64,000 nucleotides of DNA from Winogradskyella bathintestinalis (lineage in GTDB: Bacteria; Bacteroidota; Bacteroidia; Flavobacteriales; Flavobacteriaceae). The DNA lies in contig NZ_JASDDK010000002.1 of assembly GCF_030407435.1 (NCBI RefSeq), forward strand, positions 962,702-1,026,701, in the 5' to 3' direction. Positions within the stretch are counted from its first letter, which is position 1. Every line of letters begins with the position of its first letter. Under the pieces are notes generated by a model. That model was not told the origin of the DNA, searched no databases, and was given only the letters and a program-made list of their open reading frames with translations. Shown here piece after piece: positions 25,337 through 34,068 of this stretch. Made by a program: the position numbers and the translations under genes.

Positions 25337-25366
25337 TTTGATCTATGAAATTTAAAATTATATTTG
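25337..25366 (+). promoter_or_regulatory. Promoter of the PAS histidine kinase gene
   Basis: TTTG (25337-25340), an 18-base spacer and TATATTTG (25359-25366) match the Bacteroidota consensus closely. Transcription would start near 25372, so the start codon must lie after that point. Confidence 0.75.
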
Positions 25367-25396
25367 TATACCCTTAATTTTAATAACCTACATATT

Positions 25397-26887
25397 TTGA
25401 ACACTACTGAAGCAAAACTACCAATAAGTAAAGAGCTCTCCTTATTAAATTTTATTCAGAAACATGCTGCCATTGGCACATGGGAATACTATCCTGTGCT
25501 AGAAGTAGGATATTGGAGTGACCAAACAAAAAAAATCTACGAAGTGCCTTTAGATTACGAGCCTACGCTTGAGTCTGGACTCTCCTTTTACAAGGGAGAT
25601 AATTTCAAGATGATTACTAAAGTATTTACGGATTGTATTGAAAAGCATCAAGATTATGATATTGAAATACAAATCGTCACCGCTACCGGAAAAACCAAAT
25701 GGGTAAGAGCAATTGGTAAGCCCATAATTAAAGAGGAGAAATGTGTTAAAATAGAAGGCTTATTTCAAGATATTGATGAAAAAACAAAAATCTCCAAGGC
25801 ATTAGCATTCAAAAGAGAACAATTAAGTAGAACTTTTGAAACGGCATTAATCGGAATGGCTATAGTAGATTTAGAAGGCCATTGGATCGATGTTAATAAA
25901 AGTCTTTGTAAAACTTTCGGTTATACCAAGGACGAAATAAAAGAATTGACATTTATGGATGTTACCCATCCCGATGATTTAAATAAAGGTTATAAGGCCA
26001 TGATGAGTATGTTGAGTGGTAAATTAGACTTTTACGAGACCGAAAAACGCTATATAAGTAAAAGTGGTGAAACCATATGGGCGCAATTATCTACTTCAGT
26101 TGTTAGAGATGATCGAGGACAACCACAACATTTTGTCGCTCAAATTAATGACCTTACAAGAATAAAAAAGAGCAGTATAAAAATTTCACAATTATTAACC
26201 ACTACAGAGGATCAAAATAAACGTTTATTAAATTTTGCGCATATTGTATCACATAATCTAAGATCGCACTATGGCAATCTCGATATGTTATTAGATATAG
26301 TAAAAATGGATCTCCCAGAAACTACAGAGAATGACATTTTTCCATTGATAGAACAAGCGGTAGGACAGCTTGGAGAAACTGTAGAAAACTTAAATCAAGT
26401 TGCTGCAATAAATATTCAAAACGATATAACCACCGAACCTTTAAACTTATTAGATAATTTAAATAAAGCACTTTCAAATATTTCAGCAATAATTATAGAA
26501 TCAAAGTCAACGGTTAGTGTAGATATTAATCCCGATATTATGGTTCAAGGTATTCCGGCTTATTTAGATAGTATTTTACTCAACTTTTTAACTAATGCTA
26601 TAAAATATAAGAAACCAAATGAAGCAGCAAAAATTGAATTGCACGCATCTATTAAAAATGATTTTGTAGTATTAGAAATAAAAGATTACGGTCAAGGTAT
26701 AGATTTAAAAAAACACGGCGAAAAGTTATTCGGTATGTATAAAACCTTCCACACACACGAAGATTCTCGTGGATTAGGACTATTTATAACCAAGAATCAA
26801 ATTGAAGCCATTGGTGGCAAGGTTGAAGTTGCAAGTAAAGTTAACGAAGGTACTACCTTCTTTATCCATTTAAAATTACATGAATAA
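25397..26887 (+). CDS. PAS-domain sensor histidine kinase, soluble
   Basis: A kinase of about 496 residues without transmembrane segments. I take the TTG at 25397 (NTTEAKLPISKE follows) because the frame's earlier TTG (25364) overlaps the promoter. A first PAS-like unit (about 20-125) is followed by a clear PAS/PAC (about 135-260: TALIGMAIVDLEGHWIDVNK, TIWAQLSTSVVRDD). The phospho-acceptor is His286 in IVSHNLRSHYG. The ATPase has LLNFLTNAIKY, KDYGQGIDL and SRGLGLFIT. The response regulator gene after it, whose ATG overlaps this stop by eight bases, is broken, so the kinase may now lack its partner. Confidence 0.88.
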   Translation: MNTTEAKLPISKELSLLNFIQKHAAIGTWEYYPVLEVGYWSDQTKKIYEVPLDYEPTLESGLSFYKGDNFKMITKVFTDCIEKHQDYDIEIQIVTATGKTKWVRAIGKPIIKEEKCVKIEGLFQDIDEKTKISKALAFKREQLSRTFETALIGMAIVDLEGHWIDVNKSLCKTFGYTKDEIKELTFMDVTHPDDLNKGYKAMMSMLSGKLDFYETEKRYISKSGETIWAQLSTSVVRDDRGQPQHFVAQINDLTRIKKSSIKISQLLTTTEDQNKRLLNFAHIVSHNLRSHYGNLDMLLDIVKMDLPETTENDIFPLIEQAVGQLGETVENLNQVAAINIQNDITTEPLNLLDNLNKALSNISAIIIESKSTVSVDINPDIMVQGIPAYLDSILLNFLTNAIKYKKPNEAAKIELHASIKNDFVVLEIKDYGQGIDLKKHGEKLFGMYKTFHTHEDSRGLGLFITKNQIEAIGGKVEVASKVNEGTTFFIHLKLHE

Positions 26888-27214
26888 TATTGATGTAGCC
26901 TGTATTATCGACGATGACCCCATTTTTGTTTTTGGCGCAAAGCGATTGATGGAACTTTCGGATTTCTGTAATTCGTTTATGATATTTAAAAATGGACAAG
27001 AAGCCATTACAATATGCCAATAATGGATAGATGGCAGATTTTGGGTGAGTTTATAAAGATTGAAGCCCATAAAACCGTTACCATATATATTGTTACTTCA
27101 TCAATCGACCCTGTGGACTTAAATCGTGCCAAACGCTATGACAATATAACTAATTACATTATAAAATATCCTACTGTTGCCTACTCCTTTCGCCAATTTA
27201 AAATTCTCTTGTAG
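26880..27214 (+). pseudogene. Response regulator receiver, internally deleted
   Basis: The first 47 codons from ATG 26880 are a receiver N terminus (VACIIDDDPIFVFGAKRLME) with the acidic triad, ending IFKNGQEAI and then a TAA. The frame starting at 27014 continues with MPIMDRWQILGEF and the later TIYIVTSSIDPVDLNRAK and TNYIIKYPT, the second half of the same fold. The roughly 20 residues between, which would carry the phospho-acceptor Asp (normally in DLNMP), are gone, and a frame shift joins the halves. The normal Lys-Pro pair is also altered. A single-domain partner of the kinase just upstream, now inactive. Confidence 0.82.
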
Positions 27215-27336
27215 TCTAAATTTGTTCATTAAGCACAATAAAAAAGGCTTCCATTTATCGTATCGATATAACTCGAATTTAAAGATTATGTGAATTATTC
27301 GTATCTTTTTATCTTGAAAAATATAATCCTACAGCT

Positions 27337-27780
27337 ATGAAAACGTCATTCCGATTTGAAAGTGCCATTAACAAACTCTACACTGCTTTTCATAATAAGA
27401 CCTTAAATCCGGATGATTGTAAGCAATGTGCCGTTGGAAATATTCTTGACAACAAAGACAACTGGAAACATTTAACCGATTTTCATGGCTCAACCCAATT
27501 GAATTATGTTGGCTTGGTGCATCAGAATCTTGGCCGACGGTTTAATGGGTATACGCCTGTTGAGTTATTACAAATTGAACGTGCTTTTTTAATTGGTTGT
27601 GGTTATGATTTAACAACTCATAAACCATTGTTTAAACCTGAAACTTTGGATGATTCTGATCTATTCAATGGGTTATGTGAAGTTGTTGCCCTACTATGTG
27701 GTTTGGACGGTATTAGGGATATTATGGATTGTTCAGTTTTGTTTGGATTTGAAAAACGAACTCTCGAACCTCAATATTAA
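27337..27780 (+). CDS. Conserved flavobacterial protein near nqrF, unknown
   Basis: A 147-residue soluble, mostly helical protein beginning MKTSFRFESAINKLYTAFH. It has a CKQCAVGN motif (about residues 28-35) and further cysteines near the C terminus, suggesting a metal or redox site, but no known iron-sulfur pattern. From memory this family is common in Flavobacteriaceae and often carries misleading Nqr-derived names because it lies beside nqrF. It converges on nqrF with a shared palindromic terminator. Function unknown. Confidence 0.75.
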   Translation: MKTSFRFESAINKLYTAFHNKTLNPDDCKQCAVGNILDNKDNWKHLTDFHGSTQLNYVGLVHQNLGRRFNGYTPVELLQIERAFLIGCGYDLTTHKPLFKPETLDDSDLFNGLCEVVALLCGLDGIRDIMDCSVLFGFEKRTLEPQY

Positions 27781-27803
27781 TACTTCATATATTAAATCAT
27801 AAA

Positions 27804-27829
27804 AAAACCAACTCAATTGAGTTGGTTTT
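27804..27829. terminator. Bidirectional terminator between the small gene and nqrF
   Basis: A perfect 26-base palindrome: AAAACCAACTCAA (27804-27816) and its complement (27817-27829), with A and T runs at its two ends, so it can stop transcription from both convergent genes. It ends the nqr operon. Confidence 0.85.
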
Positions 27830-27892
27830 AAGTTTTATTTGAATTCTACTCCAAGGGTAGAAAAACAATTTGTGTCAAATGTCGTTGAGCGA

Positions 27893-29215
27893 TTAGCCAC
27901 CAAAGTCATCAAATCGTATGTGTTCATCCGGAATTCCGAAATCCTCACCCATTTTTTGAACCGCTTGGTTCATTAATGGTGGGCCACAGAAATATAATTC
28001 AATATCTTCTGGTGCTTCGTGATGTTTCAAATAGTTATCGATAACACAATTATGAATAAACCCTACGAAACCGTCACCTTCTTCATCGTGAATATCCTCT
28101 TTTACTTTCCAGTTATCACTTTCCAATGGTTCGGACAATGCTAAATAAAATTTGAAGTTAGGAAAATCCTTTTCTAACGCTCTAAAATAGTGGATATAAA
28201 ATAATTCCGCTTTAGAACGTCCTCCATACCAGTAAGTTACTTTACGTCCTGTTTTTAAAGTTCTAAATAATTGGTACAAATGCGATCGCATTGGTGCCAT
28301 TCCTGCACCACCACCAACGTATAACATTTCAGAATCGGACTCATTGATAAAAAATTCACCGTAAGGTCCAGAAATCGTTACTTTGTCGCCTTCTTTTTGG
28401 TTAAATATATACGAAGATGCAATACCAGGATTGACATCCATCCAACCGCCTTTAGCGCGATCAAAAGGTGGTGTTGCCACACGTACATTCAACATAATCT
28501 TACGTCCTTCTGCAGGATAAGAAGCCATTGAATAAGCACGCTCTACAAGCTCGTCGTTTTTCATTACCAACGGCCATAAACCAAATTTTTCCCAATCCGC
28601 TTTAAATTTATCAGGTTCTCCAGGATGATCTTCTGGATGCGCCGTAATATCCATATCTGCATACTTAACTTCACACTCAGGAATTTCAATCTGAATATAA
28701 CCTCCAGCCTTGTAATTCATATCTTCAGGAATTTCAACTACAAATTCCTTAATGAACGTTGCAACGTTATAATTTGAAACTACGGTAGCTTCCCATTTCT
28801 TAATTCCAAATACTTCTTCAGGAATGGTGATTTCCATATCCTGTTTCACTTTTACTTGACAAGATAAACGTGCGCCTTCTGCTAATTCTTTTCTTGAGAA
28901 ATGCGGTGTTTCTGTTGGTAAAGCTTCTCCTCCACCTTCTAGTACGTGACATTCACATTGAATACAAGTTCCGCCACCACCACATGCTGATGGTAAAAAA
29001 ATCTTGTTACTTCCTAAAGTCGATAATAATGTCCCTCCAGAAGCGACTTCAATTTCACGTTCACCATTAATTTTAATCTTTACAGGACCAGATGGCGATA
29101 ATTTTTGTTTCACTACCAAAAGTAATGTGACTAACAATAATGTCACTACCAAAAACGCTGCTACTGTTGCTATAACTGTTCCTACTGTGCTTGCCGCTAA
29201 TATCATATTCTGCAA
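27893..29215 (-). CDS. nqrF: Na+-translocating NADH:quinone reductase subunit F
   Basis: A 440-residue subunit where NADH enters the complex. An N-terminal membrane helix (about 8-35) is followed by a 2Fe-2S ferredoxin domain with Cys78, Cys84, Cys87 and Cys119, then FAD- and NADH-binding domains (RAYSMASYP for [15 protein letters not shown] and YFCGPPLMN for NADH). Length is a little above the Vibrio protein (about 408). It is the last gene of nqrABCDEF, three bases after nqrE, and is followed by a shared terminator. Confidence 0.97.
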   Translation of the reverse strand: MQNMILAASTVGTVIATVAAFLVVTLLLVTLLLVVKQKLSPSGPVKIKINGEREIEVASGGTLLSTLGSNKIFLPSACGGGGTCIQCECHVLEGGGEALPTETPHFSRKELAEGARLSCQVKVKQDMEITIPEEVFGIKKWEATVVSNYNVATFIKEFVVEIPEDMNYKAGGYIQIEIPECEVKYADMDITAHPEDHPGEPDKFKADWEKFGLWPLVMKNDELVERAYSMASYPAEGRKIMLNVRVATPPFDRAKGGWMDVNPGIASSYIFNQKEGDKVTISGPYGEFFINESDSEMLYVGGGAGMAPMRSHLYQLFRTLKTGRKVTYWYGGRSKAELFYIHYFRALEKDFPNFKFYLALSEPLESDNWKVKEDIHDEEGDGFVGFIHNCVIDNYLKHHEAPEDIELYFCGPPLMNQAVQKMGEDFGIPDEHIRFDDFGG

Positions 29216-29218
29216 TGG

Positions 29219-29959
29219 TTATTTATTGATATCTTCTTTTAATTCTAAACTAAGATCTGTATCTGTGAGTTCGTTGGTTGTCTCAATTGTTGAAACCATC
29301 CCAACCGTATCTTCTTTACTTTCTTCTGTAGCTTCATCTTCGCCCCCAGTAAGCATTCCACCAAAACTCATAAAGCCAATGGCCATTAAACCAGTGATGA
29401 TAAATGTAATTCCCAAACCTCTTAAAGGTGCTGGCACATTACTATATCTTATTTTTTCTCTAATGGCAGCAATGGCTAATATCGCCAAGAACCAACCGAT
29501 TCCAGAAGCAATGCCGTAATTTAAGGCTAAGCCCAAAGTTTCAATTTCTCTAGACTGCATAAATAAAGAACCACCTAAAATGGCACAGTTTACAGCAATC
29601 AACGGTAAAAATATACCTAATGAATTGTAAAGTGAAGGTGAAAATTTCTCAACAATAATTTCAACTAATTGTACCATGGTTGCAATAGTTGCAATAAACA
29701 TGATGAATGACAAAAAGCTTAAATCATAATCCGCAAAATCAGGCCCCAACCAAGTTAAAGCACCTTCTTGTAATAAATATTGATCTAACAACCAGTTTAA
29801 AGGCACTGTAATTGCCAATACAAAGATAACCGCAGCTCCAAGTCCAACGGCTGTTGAAACTTTTTTAGATACTGCTAAATACGAACACATACCCAAAAAG
29901 TAAGCGAACACCATGTTATCTACAAATACCGATTTAAAAAATAATTCTATATGTTCCAT
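29219..29959 (-). CDS. nqrE: Na+-translocating NADH:quinone reductase subunit E
   Basis: A 246-residue six-helix membrane subunit, homologous to NqrD, helping form the central part of the sodium path together with an intersubunit iron centre. NMVFAYFLGMCSYLAVSKK near the N terminus and CAILGG (about 125-130) contain the conserved cysteines. The usual length is about 200; the extra 40-45 residues are an acidic, probably disordered tail (GGEDEATEESKEDTVG onward). The 84-base gap to nqrD is filled by an intergenic repeat. Start ATG at 29959 is clear. Confidence 0.96.
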   Translation of the reverse strand: MEHIELFFKSVFVDNMVFAYFLGMCSYLAVSKKVSTAVGLGAAVIFVLAITVPLNWLLDQYLLQEGALTWLGPDFADYDLSFLSFIMFIATIATMVQLVEIIVEKFSPSLYNSLGIFLPLIAVNCAILGGSLFMQSREIETLGLALNYGIASGIGWFLAILAIAAIREKIRYSNVPAPLRGLGITFIITGLMAIGFMSFGGMLTGGEDEATEESKEDTVGMVSTIETTNELTDTDLSLELKEDINK

Positions 29960-29966
29960 TTTTTAT

Positions 29967-30041
29967 AAGTCTTCAGTCCTCAGTTTGCAGTCTTCAGTAT
30001 GTGCATAGATTGCCAACTGAATACTGGTTTACTGCCAACTC
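29967..30041. repeat. CAGT-rich palindromic intergenic repeat inside the nqr operon
   Basis: The spacer between nqrD and nqrE is made of CAGT/ACTG words: CAGTCTTCAGT at 29989-29999 faces ACTGAATACTG at 30017-30027 as an imperfect inverted repeat, with TGCCAACT occurring twice. This is the look of the dispersed CAGT-type intergenic repeats found in many Bacteroidota genomes. It can fold into a hairpin in the operon mRNA. Confidence 0.7.
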
Positions 30042-30043
30042 GT

Positions 30044-30688
30044 TTAGTCTTCTATTAAATCTTTGTTTCTACTACGTTGTACCCAAATTATGATACCAAC
30101 TACAATTAATGCCATTGGTGGCAATACCATAAAACCGTTGTTTTCGTAACCGATAGCGTAAAGTCCAGTTTTTTCAACAGGATCACCTAATACTTTAAAT
30201 CCGAATAAGGTGCCAGAACCTAAAAGTTCTCTAAAGAATCCAACGATAATTAAAATAACACCATAACCCAATGCATTACCAATACCATCTAAAAACGATC
30301 TCCAAGTACCATTAGCCAAAGCAAATGCTTCAAAACGTCCCATAATAATACAATTGGTTATAATCAATCCGATAAATACAGATAGTTCCTTACTTAAGCT
30401 GTAGGCAAATGCTTTCAACACTTGGTCTACAATAATTACCAAGGTAGCGACTACTACAAGTTGCACAATAATCCTGATTTTTGAAGGAATGATATTTCGC
30501 ATCAATGAAATAACCACGTTACCAACTCCCATAACAAACATTACAGATATGGCCATCACTATCGATGGTTTTAACTGTGCTGTAATGGCCAAAGCCGAAC
30601 ATATACCTAATACCTGAATGGTAATAGGGTTATTGTCCGCTAAGGGATCCATGATTAGTTTACTATCTTTTTTTGATAAAAGTCCCAT
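30044..30688 (-). CDS. nqrD: Na+-translocating NADH:quinone reductase subunit D
   Basis: A 214-residue membrane protein with six helices. Conserved features are the ADNNPITIQVLGICSALAIT segment (17-36) and GLIITNCIIMGRFEAFA with the cysteine facing the membrane iron site shared with NqrE. Length is normal. It follows nqrC by eight bases. After it the operon is interrupted by a CAGT-type repeat before nqrE. Confidence 0.96.
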   Translation of the reverse strand: MGLLSKKDSKLIMDPLADNNPITIQVLGICSALAITAQLKPSIVMAISVMFVMGVGNVVISLMRNIIPSKIRIIVQLVVVATLVIIVDQVLKAFAYSLSKELSVFIGLIITNCIIMGRFEAFALANGTWRSFLDGIGNALGYGVILIIVGFFRELLGSGTLFGFKVLGDPVEKTGLYAIGYENNGFMVLPPMALIVVGIIIWVQRSRNKDLIED

Positions 30689-30696
30689 ATAAATAA

Positions 30697-31443
30697 TTAG
30701 TTTAAGGTCTTAAAATAAGGCATATACATTTTAATGTCTTTGCTTAACATCACCGCAAGTCCATCGCCTGTAATGGTTGCTCCCGCAAGTGCATCAATTT
30801 CCTGATCGTCCTTTATTAAATTTTTAGGATCGTTATTTCCTTTGGCAACGGCAAGACCCTTAAAGACAGTTCCGTCCAAGAATTCTTCACCTGTAAAATC
30901 ATCCATAAAATAACGTTGCTTAATTTCAGCACCAAGTCCTGGTGTTTCCCCTTTATGGTCAAAATAAACGCCTTGGATAGTCATGCTTTTGTCTAAAGCT
31001 ACAAATCCCCAAATAGCATCCCAAAGTCCTTTTCCTCTTACAGGAACGATATACACTTCTTTACCCTCTTTTTCACCGATGAAAATTGGAAGCCTTCTTT
31101 CGTAATCGTCATTCTTTGCTTTTGTTTCTTCCTTTTTAATATCGATTAAATAAGCCTCATCATCTTCCGTTAATTCTCCACCTTGAAAAACATATTGCTT
31201 TTTGATATACTTTTTGAATTCTTCTTCAACCTTGTCTGTTGAAATAAAAGCAACATCGTTAGCACCTTCATTATTATTAACACCCATTGCATACAGGATG
31301 TTCTGTTGTTTTTCAAAACGCTCATTGGCTTTTACCATAGGTTTTAAACCTGAGGCCAATCCTGCTAAGATTGATCCTACCACGACAACCATTATGATTG
31401 AAAAAATTATCGTGTAGCTATTTTTCTCTGTATCTATTGCCAT
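30697..31443 (-). CDS. nqrC: Na+-translocating NADH:quinone reductase subunit C
   Basis: A 248-residue subunit with one N-terminal membrane helix (about 10-31) and a periplasmic FMN-binding domain. FMN is bound covalently to the Thr of a D-x-x-S/T-G-A-T motif; here the motif is DALAGATIT with Thr223, so the residue three before the Thr is Ala rather than the usual Ser or Thr. GETPGLGAEI (165-174) is the other family signature. The flavin would be attached by the ApbE encoded at 14352-15332. Two-base gap to nqrB. Confidence 0.96.
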   Translation of the reverse strand: MAIDTEKNSYTIIFSIIMVVVVGSILAGLASGLKPMVKANERFEKQQNILYAMGVNNNEGANDVAFISTDKVEEEFKKYIKKQYVFQGGELTEDDEAYLIDIKKEETKAKNDDYERRLPIFIGEKEGKEVYIVPVRGKGLWDAIWGFVALDKSMTIQGVYFDHKGETPGLGAEIKQRYFMDDFTGEEFLDGTVFKGLAVAKGNNDPKNLIKDDQEIDALAGATITGDGLAVMLSKDIKMYMPYFKTLN

Positions 31444-31445
31444 AA

Positions 31446-32651
31446 TTATGCTGCTTTAACTTTTACACGTTTCATTCTACGTTTCACGTTTCCTTGTATC
31501 ACATAGTGATCAATAGTTGGTGCAAATACATTCATTAATAAAATTGCTAGCATTACACCTTCTGGATAAGCTGGGTTAAATACACGGATCATTATAGAAA
31601 TAAATCCGATTAAGAAACCGTAGACCCATTTTCCTTTATTCGTTTGCGAAGCTGTTACCGGATCTGTTGCCATATACACAATACCAAATGCAAGACCACC
31701 AATTAGTAGATGTTGCCAGAATTCCGTACTCATTAATCCGAAGAATTTACTAGATTCTGTAATCCAACCTGCACTAGCCACACCATTAAATATTAAGCCC
31801 ATTACTAAAGCTCCTAACACAGCAGAAACCATAATTCTCCAACTTCCTACTTTAGTAAAAATTAAGAATAATGCTCCAAGTAATATTAAAAGCGTAGACG
31901 TTTCCCCAACAGAACCAGGAATTATGCCATAGAACATATCCATAACGTCATAACCAGCCGGATTGTTTTGTGCTAAACTTCCCAATATAGTTTCACCTGA
32001 AATAGCATCTGGCGTACCAGCACGCTCTGCAGCTCCATGAACCCAAACTTTATCTCCAGACATCCAGGTAGGATAAGCAAAGAATAAGAATGCACGAATG
32101 GTTAATGCAGGATTCAAAATATTCATTCCTGTACCACCAAAGACTTCTTTACCGATTACCACACCAAATATAACGGCTACTGTTAACATCCATAACGGAA
32201 TATCAATTGGTACAATCAATGGCACCAACATACCCGTTACCAAATAACCTTCTTCAACTTCGTGGCCTTTTATGATAGCGAATACAAATTCTACTGCTAA
32301 ACCAACTCCATAAGACACAATGACTAAAGGTAAAACCTTCCAAAGTCCAACAACCAAGTTATCCCAACTCCAAAATAGCGGGTCAATAAAACCACTTGCA
32401 CTTGTAATATCACCTAAGGCTAAATGATGTTGATATCCGGCATTAAACATCCCGAAAATTAAACATGGCACCAATGCCATGATCACGGTATTCATAGTAC
32501 GTTTTAAATCATCAGCGGCCTTGATATGAGTTCCATTATGGGTGGTCTCATTTGGCATATATAAAAACGTGAAAAGCGCATTAAAGCCAGGAAGCCACTT
32601 CTTGTCTTTATTCTTTTCCTTAAAATTATGTAAATTTTGTTTTAAACCCAT
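31446..32651 (-). CDS. nqrB: Na+-translocating NADH:quinone reductase subunit B
   Basis: A 401-residue membrane subunit of ten helices that binds quinone and carries covalent FMN and riboflavin. GKEVFGGTGMNILNPALTIR (167-186) and FAYPTWMSGD (191-200) are conserved. The FMN threonine lies in DAISGETIL (Thr221): the motif is S-G-E-T instead of the usual S-G-A-T. Length is close to that of other NqrB (about 410). The start shares one base with the nqrA stop. Confidence 0.96.
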   Translation of the reverse strand: MGLKQNLHNFKEKNKDKKWLPGFNALFTFLYMPNETTHNGTHIKAADDLKRTMNTVIMALVPCLIFGMFNAGYQHHLALGDITSASGFIDPLFWSWDNLVVGLWKVLPLVIVSYGVGLAVEFVFAIIKGHEVEEGYLVTGMLVPLIVPIDIPLWMLTVAVIFGVVIGKEVFGGTGMNILNPALTIRAFLFFAYPTWMSGDKVWVHGAAERAGTPDAISGETILGSLAQNNPAGYDVMDMFYGIIPGSVGETSTLLILLGALFLIFTKVGSWRIMVSAVLGALVMGLIFNGVASAGWITESSKFFGLMSTEFWQHLLIGGLAFGIVYMATDPVTASQTNKGKWVYGFLIGFISIMIRVFNPAYPEGVMLAILLMNVFAPTIDHYVIQGNVKRRMKRVKVKAA

Positions 32652-34003
32652 TATCCTATCTCTTTTAGCATTAAGTCTAATCCTTCTCTTATAATTTTTT
32701 GATGTGGCTGTTTAGACACACATATAAATTCGGTCAATGCAAAATCCTCAGGTGCAACTTCGTACATCCCTAAAGCTTCCATTTCATCTAAATCTTGATA
32801 CATACAAGCCTTTAAGATTTGTAAAGGGTAAATATCCAACGGAAATACTTCTTCATAATTCCCTGTTAATACAAACGCACGATGCTCACCATTGGTATTG
32901 GTATCTAGCTCGTATTTTTTATTTGGATTTAACCATGAAAATGTCAATGCTCTTGAAGTAGACACTTTATCAAAAACGGGTTTATTCCATCCGAAGAACT
33001 CATAATCGTCACCTTCAGGAATCACAGAAATTACGTTACTGTAATAATCTAGATAACCATCTGGTGCAACTTGTTTTCCTGTTAAAACATTTCCTGAAAT
33101 AAAACGATCGTTTCCATCTCTTTCAATCCCATTATCATAAACCATAGTTGAAATTTCAGAACCAATTTTAGTTTTGAAATATCTAGGCTTTTTAACAGAA
33201 GAACCTGCTAAAGCAATCACTCGCTCTGCATTAAATTTCCCTGTTAACAACAACTCACCTATAATTACTAAGTCTTGCGCATTAACAGTCCAAACGGTTT
33301 CTCCTTTATTAACCGGACTCACTTTATTAATCAAAGTTCCAACATTTCCAGAAGGATGTGGCCCCGAAACTTTATAGATAATGGCGTTTTGTAAACTAGC
33401 TAACGGCGAATTAGAATTTTTACCTACTGAAATATGAACACCACCGTCGGTTAACTTAGACAAAGCGGTGACTGCTGCCTGTAATTCAGCTTCCTTACCA
33501 GCTAAAGTATAATCTAAATCTGCGGCCAAAGGTGCACTTGCATAACCAGAAATAAAAATAGCTTTTGGCGTACTGTCTGCCTTTGCAACCACATCGTAAG
33601 GACGTTGTTTTATAAAAGCCCAACAACCTGTAGCTAACAAATGTGCTTTGGTTTTTTCAGCATTAGACGCTAAATCAAACTTTCCGTGATCTGCGAAAGT
33701 TTGCGTCTTATCTGCTGTAATTTTTATAGCGTCTATGCGACGTCTCGGTCCACGTTGTACTTCCGTAACCTCACCAGAGACTGGAGAAACAAACTTCATT
33801 GCTTCATTGTCTTTGTTGTAAAACAAAGTTTCACCTGCTTTCACATGTGTACCTTCTTTTGCAATTAATTTCGGAATAATACTATGAAAATCTTCGGGTC
33901 TTACAGAATAGAAATTACTTACAATAGCATTCTCTGTTGCTTTCTCGGCTTCACCGACTAGCTTTATATCTAAACCCTTTTTAATTTTGATGTCTTTTGA
34001 CAT
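32651..34003 (-). CDS. nqrA: Na+-translocating NADH:quinone reductase subunit A
   Basis: A 450-residue cytoplasmic-side subunit, first gene of the operon. The family start is present (IKIKKGLDIKLVGEAEKA), followed by the barrel-sandwich region (EGTHVKAGETLFYNKDN) and the SLBB-like part (GPHPSGNVGTLINKV). NqrA has no cofactor of its own and contacts quinone and NqrB. It has a consensus promoter 31 bases upstream. The pump exports Na+ while passing electrons from NADH to menaquinone. Confidence 0.97.
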   Translation of the reverse strand: MSKDIKIKKGLDIKLVGEAEKATENAIVSNFYSVRPEDFHSIIPKLIAKEGTHVKAGETLFYNKDNEAMKFVSPVSGEVTEVQRGPRRRIDAIKITADKTQTFADHGKFDLASNAEKTKAHLLATGCWAFIKQRPYDVVAKADSTPKAIFISGYASAPLAADLDYTLAGKEAELQAAVTALSKLTDGGVHISVGKNSNSPLASLQNAIIYKVSGPHPSGNVGTLINKVSPVNKGETVWTVNAQDLVIIGELLLTGKFNAERVIALAGSSVKKPRYFKTKIGSEISTMVYDNGIERDGNDRFISGNVLTGKQVAPDGYLDYYSNVISVIPEGDDYEFFGWNKPVFDKVSTSRALTFSWLNPNKKYELDTNTNGEHRAFVLTGNYEEVFPLDIYPLQILKACMYQDLDEMEALGMYEVAPEDFALTEFICVSKQPHQKIIREGLDLMLKEIG

Positions 34004-34034
34004 ATACTAAAGATTAGTTATCTAAAAATCCGTG

Positions 34035-34068
34035 CAAATTTACGAATTAATGCTTAATTATACCCCAA
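34035..34068 (-). promoter_or_regulatory. Promoter of the nqr operon
   Basis: On the minus strand TTG (34066-34068), a 23-base spacer and TAAATTTG (34035-34042) match the Bacteroidota consensus. The -7 element ends 31 bases before the nqrA ATG. Confidence 0.75.

Noticed and set aside
25364..25396. Earlier TTG start for the PAS kinase
   Set aside because: It lies in the -7 promoter element, so it cannot be in the mRNA from that promoter.
29004..29519. Long plus-strand open frame (171 codons) opposite nqrE and nqrF
   Set aside because: It is antisense to two certain membrane-protein genes; its Ser-, Val- and Pro-rich sequence is what the complement of such genes gives, and it has no family or start context.
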